Of a stretch of 64,000 bases of DNA, positions 60,221 through 64,000 are shown in pieces. Position numbers and translations under genes: made by a program. The notes beneath the pieces are model-generated. The model searched no databases and had not been told where the DNA came from. It was given only the letters and a program-made list of their open reading frames with translations. The DNA lies in the NCBI RefSeq assembly GCF_003217515.1, contig NZ_QJSX01000013.1:62001-126000 (forward strand), read 5' to 3'. Position 1 is the first letter of the stretch. Every line of letters begins with the position of its first letter. This DNA is from Deinococcus yavapaiensis KR-236 (lineage in GTDB: Bacteria > Deinococcota > Deinococci > Deinococcales > Deinococcaceae).

Positions 60221-60805
60221 ATGCCCCCGACCACACGCTCGAAAGGCACGTCCGCTGGCGCCCAGCGACCACGAGCCGAAAGCAAGGAAGCGCAGCCGTC
60301 CACGAAAACCACGCCCAAGAAGTTGCCAGCCGGCAGGCGTGGCTACGTCGCGGTCGTCGAGCTCGGGAATCGCTCCAGCATCCGCTTGGACCGACGTCGC
60401 GACGTTTTCAAGTACGTCACGAATCTCGATGAGCACGATGTCATCGGCGACTTGACGCTCGGCCGCCCCGTCAAAACGCCCGCCACCACCTCGACGATCG
60501 CCGCGGGTATCGCCGACCTGCTGGGAACGACGAAAAAAGAAGCCGCGACGCTGCTCGGCATCAGCGAAAGCACGATGAGCCGCCAAACGCCCGTGCGCAC
60601 CGACGCGCTCGATCGTGCGCTCACCATGAGCGCCGTGTACGCGGACGTCGCGGCTGTCCTGGGCGCGGACGGCGCGACCGCGTGGTTCAGCACGCCCAAC
60701 CCCGCGTTCGACGGAGAACGCCCCGTCACCCTCATGAGCACCCGCACCGGCCAACGCAAAGTCGAAGGTGTCGTTGCCGCCTTGCTCGACGGAGCGTACC
60801 TTTGA
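60221..60805 (+). CDS. Xre/MbcA/ParS-type antitoxin (DUF2384)
   Basis: A 194-residue protein from the ATG at 60221, with AAGGAG upstream. Residues 1-40 are a basic low-complexity extension. A Cro-like helix-turn-helix near residue 105-125 (TKKEAATLLGISESTMSRQT) is followed by the antitoxin C-terminal domain ALTMSAVYADVAAVLGADGA, with the conserved AWFSTPNPAFDGERPVTLM near 155. It should neutralise the RES toxin by filling its active site and repress its own operon. Its stop overlaps the toxin start. Confidence 0.93.
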   Translation: MPPTTRSKGTSAGAQRPRAESKEAQPSTKTTPKKLPAGRRGYVAVVELGNRSSIRLDRRRDVFKYVTNLDEHDVIGDLTLGRPVKTPATTSTIAAGIADLLGTTKKEAATLLGISESTMSRQTPVRTDALDRALTMSAVYADVAAVLGADGATAWFSTPNPAFDGERPVTLMSTRTGQRKVEGVVAALLDGAYL

Positions 60806-61275
60806 TCGTGTACCGACTCGCGCACGAACGCGCCCTGGAACGCAACCCTCACCCGTTCGTGCCGAGCGGCGCTCCCGCCCGCTGGAACAGCGACGGCGTG
60901 CGCGTCGCGTACACGAGCGAACACCCGGCGCTCGCAGCCCTCGAACTGCTCGGGTACTGGCGTCAGTACCCGCAACTCAGCGGGTACCGCCTCTTCAGCG
61001 CGAACATCGACGACGACGACATCGAGACCGCCGACGAGACCGTCGACCCGACCGACACGACGGTCACACGAGCGTACGGGGACGCGTGGGCCGCGTCGAA
61101 ACGCTCCTTCGCGCTGCGCGTCCCGAGCGTCGTGATGCCCGTGTCGTTCAATGTCCTCGTCAACGCCATACACCCGAAGCTGGCCAGTTTCACGTACCAG
61201 GACCACGGGTCGTTCTCGTTCGATTCGCGTGTTGACGAGTTGCTGCAACGCGCGAAAACGAAGCAAGCGCCATGA
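60802..61275 (+). CDS. RES-domain toxin (NAD-consuming)
   Basis: A 157-residue RES toxin from a TTG that overlaps the antitoxin stop; the GTG two codons on is an alternative. The RES signature is present: IVYRLAHERALERN near the start, RWNSDGVRVAYTSEHPALAA near residue 27 with the conserved Arg, Tyr and Glu, and SFSFDSRVDELL near the end with the Ser. RES toxins degrade NAD or ADP-ribosylate targets and halt growth. With the Xre partner this is a complete type II module. Confidence 0.92.
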   Translation: MIVYRLAHERALERNPHPFVPSGAPARWNSDGVRVAYTSEHPALAALELLGYWRQYPQLSGYRLFSANIDDDDIETADETVDPTDTTVTRAYGDAWAASKRSFALRVPSVVMPVSFNVLVNAIHPKLASFTYQDHGSFSFDSRVDELLQRAKTKQAP

Positions 61276-61381
61276 ACACTTCGTCCCCGACCACGTCCAC
61301 TGCGCACTTCCCGGCATCGTCGTTGAGAGACGCGTCGATTCGGCCCACCCCTCGGTCGTCGGCCGACACGTCAGGAGAGGC

Positions 61382-62137
61382 GTGAGCGAGCAGCGGTACT
61401 ACGCGCTGATGGTCGAACTCGAAAGTTACGGCATCGGCGTGCAGTACACCACCTGGACGCGAATTGAGCCGGAACTGCACCCTGGGAGGGGACGCAACCA
61501 CTCCGATAGGTTGTGCCAAGGATTCGACAGCCGAGCCTGTGCCGAGAACCACCTGAAGGAACACGTAGCTGACATTCAATGGAAGACGAGCACGAAACGC
61601 AAACAGCGTTGGACGTTGCAAGGTGGACGCTGCTGGTACTGCGGCGAATTGATGGAGTTCGACACGGTCGGCGAGCCGCGCAGCGCGGAAGAAGAGCATC
61701 AAACGCCGCAATCGTGGGCTCGGCGCGGTCGACGCGCGCTCGGTGGCGTGAGGGTGAACGACGGTGTCAACGTCGTGCTGGCGTGCCGCGCGTGCAATCA
61801 AGACAAAGGCGCCTCGGATGTGCGCGAGTACCGTGCCGTTCTCGCAGACCGGCGTGGCGGCGCGTACGTGCTGTTTCACGGTGAATGGCAGCGCATGGCG
61901 ACCGTACGGCTCGCGAGGCGCAGCGACGCGTGGAAGCAGCGCGCGGGTGACGCCGCGCCGTCCGTGACGCGCGCGTCCTTGGAGCGTTCGCTGGCGTGGA
62001 TCGAACAAGAAGGCCGAGTCGAGTTGCACTTTGATCGAGCCTTGGCGTTGGAAGTGCCGCCGGCCGTTCCTGATGAGTGGCTGGACACGTTGTTGGCGCG
62101 CGAGCAGAGGCCGCCTCGACCAGCTCCTTCGCAGTAA
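61382..62137 (+). CDS. HNH endonuclease family protein
   Basis: A 251-residue protein from a GTG with AGGAGAGG before it. Near residue 80-140 it has RCWYCGELM, then EEHQTPQSWARRG and NVVLACRACNQDKG, a Cys4-type HNH site (Cys-x-x-Cys, His, Cys-x-x-Cys-Asn). The N-terminal 75 residues and the C-terminal 100 are unrecognised. Its last ten codons run into a transposase remnant, so the natural C-terminus may have been lost. It could be a stand-alone nuclease of a defence or mobile unit. Confidence 0.82.
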   Translation: MSEQRYYALMVELESYGIGVQYTTWTRIEPELHPGRGRNHSDRLCQGFDSRACAENHLKEHVADIQWKTSTKRKQRWTLQGGRCWYCGELMEFDTVGEPRSAEEEHQTPQSWARRGRRALGGVRVNDGVNVVLACRACNQDKGASDVREYRAVLADRRGGAYVLFHGEWQRMATVRLARRSDAWKQRAGDAAPSVTRASLERSLAWIEQEGRVELHFDRALALEVPPAVPDEWLDTLLAREQRPPRPAPSQ

Positions 62138-62378
62138 AGGCCGTGGCATCAAGTGCGTGTGTCCAGAGCGGCAGGACGCACGTCAGGCTCGACTGAAGCG
62201 AGGCTCGAAGGGTGGGCGACCACCGGCGTTCGATCGAGTGGCGTATCAGGGGCGGCAGGTGGTGGAGCGGTGCATCAACCGTCTGAAGGACTTCCGGGCG
62301 ATTGCCACGCGGTACGACAAGTGTGGACGACACTTCTTGAGTGTCGTCCACGTTGCCTGCATCCTCTTGTGGCTTTGA
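62112..62378 (+). pseudogene. 3' remnant of an IS5-family transposase
   Basis: About 85 codons match the C-terminus of IS5-group transposases: RGIKCVCPERQDAR, then GGRPPAFDRVAYQGR, VVERCINRLKDFRAIATRYD and a final hydrophobic VVHVACILLWL. The Glu of the DDE triad is in VERC. The first two thirds are missing, so the element is dead. It overlaps the end of the HNH gene in another frame. Confidence 0.8.
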
Positions 62379-62706
62379 TCATTCAGACAGATCGTAGCGG
62401 AAAGGTTGAGTGGCGGGCGCGTCTTGCAAGCCTTCATCGTGGCGGAGGTCGGTGAATGCCATCGGAAACTGCTTCGCCGCGCATTCATACACGCATTGCA
62501 ACAGCGACGTTACGTTCAACAGCGCTCGCCCCCAAGCAGTCAGGTTGAGTACACGCGTTCTTCGGTGCTCGCTTCTCCACACGCTTCACAATTGGCCGAA
62601 CGTTTTTGTTTGCGCCGAGCGCAACCATGGTCGCGTCGTGTCATTTGCGTTTCAAAGCGACCCGCGACGCACTACAGTAAGCGCACGCACTCGAGGAGTC
62701 TTTGGC
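62379..62706. other. Intergenic region between IS remnant and helicase
   Basis: About 330 bases. A minus-strand frame at 62379-62582 (HRRTRVLNLTAWGRALLNVT and on) may be the tail of another transposase, but the match is too weak to name. TACAGT near 62673 and GAGGAG at about 62694 would serve the helicase gene. Confidence 0.35.
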
Positions 62707-64000
62707 ATGACGCGCAGCGCAATTCCCCTTACGTCCGAACAACAACGCATCGTCGCGCACGACCACGGCCCCGCGCTCGTGTTCGCCGTGGCGGGCGCGG
62801 GCAAGACGACCGCCATGGTGCACCGTATCGAACGCCTCGTTCGTGAAGGCACCTTCCGACCCAAGGAAATTCTCGCGACGACCTTCAGCCGTGCTGCCGC
62901 TGCGGACATTCGCGCGGCGCTCGCGCGTTGGCCGCACTGCTCGGACGTGCACGCGACCACCTTGCACTCTGTCGGGTACCGCGTCATTCGCCGCGCGCAG
63001 CGCCTCGGGCATTACGACAACTTGCAGCTCAACGATCAAGACGGCGGCAACCTCGGAGCCGTCATCTTCGCGCGGGCCGTCGCCCGCGCCCGCAAAGAAG
63101 GCCTCGACATTCCCGACAGTCTCGACCGCGAGGACTTCTTAGGGTACGTCAGCATCTGCAAAGGCAACTTGCGGTACGCGGACCTCGCGCGCGCAGCGCT
63201 TCCGCCAGAAGCGCTGCGCGTCGCGACGCAAGCGCAAAACCCATCGCCGGACAGCGTGTATTTGGCGTTGTACCAAGCGTTCGAGACGGTGCGGCTCGAG
63301 CACGGCATGGTCACCTTCGACGACATGCTCTTGACCGGTTGGGAAGCCTTGGTGCGCTTTCCGGATGTGCTGCGCGAAACGCAAGGGCAGTACCGATGCG
63401 TGATCGTCGACGAGTTTCAAGACGTCAACCTCGCGCAAAGCGAAATGCTCGACTTGATCGCGCGCGAGCACCGCAATTACATGGCAATCGGCGATGACGA
63501 TCAAACCATTTACGAATGGCGTGGCGCGAGCGTCGACTTCATCTTGAACTTCGCGCATCGGTACGGCGCCGTGAAGTACTACATCCGCGATAACTTCCGG
63601 TCATGCGCGTCGCACCTCGCGCTCGCCAACCGCGTCATCGAACGCAACACGAAACGCGAACCCAAACGCCTCAACCTCACGCGCGGCTTTCACGGCCGCA
63701 CGTTCTTGCATCAGCATGACAACGCCGAAGACCTTGCGCGGTGCGTCGTCACGGAAATTCAAGACGCCCTCGCGGGCGGTCGGGCCCGCCGTGACGTCGC
63801 GGTGCTCGTGCGGATGTACGCGCAAACGCCGTTCATCGAGCACTTCTTGATTGAAGCGCGCGTGCCGTACGTCGTGAAAGGCAACGTGCCGTTTTATCAG
63901 CGTAGCGAACTGCTCGCGTTGTTCGCGTACCTGCGCTTGGCGTTGCTGGAACGGGACTTACGCGTCGGTAAAGGCGTGCCCGAACGGTCGCTGCGTGACG
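62707..64000 (+). CDS. UvrD/Rep-type superfamily 1 helicase (partial, runs off the window)
   Basis: The first 431 residues of an SF1A helicase, from an ATG preceded by GAGGAG. VFAVAGAGKTTAMVHRIERL near residue 28 is Walker A, EILATTFSRAAAADIRA is motif Ia, CVIVDEFQDVNLAQSEMLD near 232 is motif II, and AIGDDDQTIYEWRGAS near 260 is motif III with the usual GDxxQxIY-W-R-G. It continues past the end of the window. Its Cys-free N-terminus and standard spacing suit a UvrD/PcrA-like repair helicase or a defence helicase such as those paired with HNH or OLD nucleases. The partner cannot be seen. Confidence 0.9.
   Translation, partial: MTRSAIPLTSEQQRIVAHDHGPALVFAVAGAGKTTAMVHRIERLVREGTFRPKEILATTFSRAAAADIRAALARWPHCSDVHATTLHSVGYRVIRRAQRLGHYDNLQLNDQDGGNLGAVIFARAVARARKEGLDIPDSLDREDFLGYVSICKGNLRYADLARAALPPEALRVATQAQNPSPDSVYLALYQAFETVRLEHGMVTFDDMLLTGWEALVRFPDVLRETQGQYRCVIVDEFQDVNLAQSEMLDLIAREHRNYMAIGDDDQTIYEWRGASVDFILNFAHRYGAVKYYIRDNFRSCASHLALANRVIERNTKREPKRLNLTRGFHGRTFLHQHDNAEDLARCVVTEIQDALAGGRARRDVAVLVRMYAQTPFIEHFLIEARVPYVVKGNVPFYQRSELLALFAYLRLALLERDLRVGKGVPERSLRD

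Noticed and set aside
1..64000. CRISPR arrays, rRNA and tRNA genes
   Set aside because: No regularly spaced direct repeats or recognisable RNA gene sequences were seen by reading; weak tRNAs cannot be fully excluded without a covariance search.

Overview
The window is GC-rich chromosomal DNA, about two thirds G+C by eye, with Ala/Arg-rich proteins. It most resembles an accessory 'defence island' of a Deinococcus-type bacterium. The evidence for this is indirect: an RNase II-family enzyme of the short, winged-helix type described from Deinococcus radiodurans, several -10-like hexamers only 6-9 nt from a start codon (leaderless style), strong GC hairpins as terminators, and ISL3 and IS5 elements. 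No rRNA, tRNA, ribosomal-protein or CRISPR sequence was seen, so the genus is an inference.

Layout. 0-5 kb: a minus-strand three-gene operon of a membrane protein, a protein with the C-terminal half of an Hsp70/actin-type fold, and a HerA/DUF87 ATPase. 5.2-6.85 kb: an intact ISL3-family insertion sequence, followed by the tail of a plus-strand gene it may have cut. 7-10.5 kb: a McrC-like nuclease and McrB-like AAA protein in reversed order (type IV restriction style). 10.8-13.1 kb: a HAD-phosphoribosyltransferase fusion overlapping a DprA-like gene. 13.2-18.1 kb: a minus-strand run with two hypotheticals, a NucS/DUF91-type nuclease with a PUA-like tail, a small McrC-type nuclease remnant, and a second HAD-phosphoribosyltransferase carrying a zinc ribbon. 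18.4-23 kb: envelope or housekeeping-type genes (beta-propeller/PEGA lipoprotein-like, anchored TPR protein, small Zn-motif protein). 23.2-24.9 kb: a GmrSD-type DUF262/DUF1524 enzyme. 25-29.5 kb: an RNase II homologue and an ADP-ribosylglycohydrolase fused to a large unknown domain.

29.5-44.5 kb is a complete type 1 BREX phage-defence locus, brxA-brxB-brxC-pglX-[two extra genes]-pglZ-brxL. The extra genes between pglX and pglZ are a hypothetical protein and a protein with two Rex-type winged helices, a degenerate Rex-like Rossmann region and a YbjN-like tail. The middle of pglX is AT-rich, as if its target-recognition region had been exchanged. Converging on brxL is a six-gene minus-strand operon (55.9 to 44.6 kb): a leucine-rich-variant repeat protein, a MrfA/Hrq1-like helicase, a WYL regulator, AddB-like and AddA-like helicase-nucleases, and a second protein with LRV-like repeats. 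Most of these genes overlap by ATGA/GTGA, so they look like one translational unit.

56-64 kb holds a two-gene unit with a free-standing YbjN-like protein, two hypothetical minus-strand genes, a DUF2400/AGOG-like glycosylase homologue, an Xre/RES toxin-antitoxin pair with an operator-like repeat cluster, an HNH endonuclease abutting an IS5 transposase remnant, and the start of a UvrD/Rep-type helicase that runs off the end.

The island stacks several anti-phage principles: BREX methylation/exclusion, at least three candidate modification-dependent nucleases (McrBC-like, GmrSD-like, DUF91 plus PUA-like), DNA-end-processing helicase-nucleases, and NAD or nucleotide-based systems (RES, ADP-ribosylglycohydrolase, HAD-PRTase/DprA). 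The best candidates for undescribed systems are the Hsp70-like/HerA/membrane triad, the HAD-PRTase units and the LRV-bracketed AddAB-like operon. All functional statements rest on motif recognition by eye, not on database searches.
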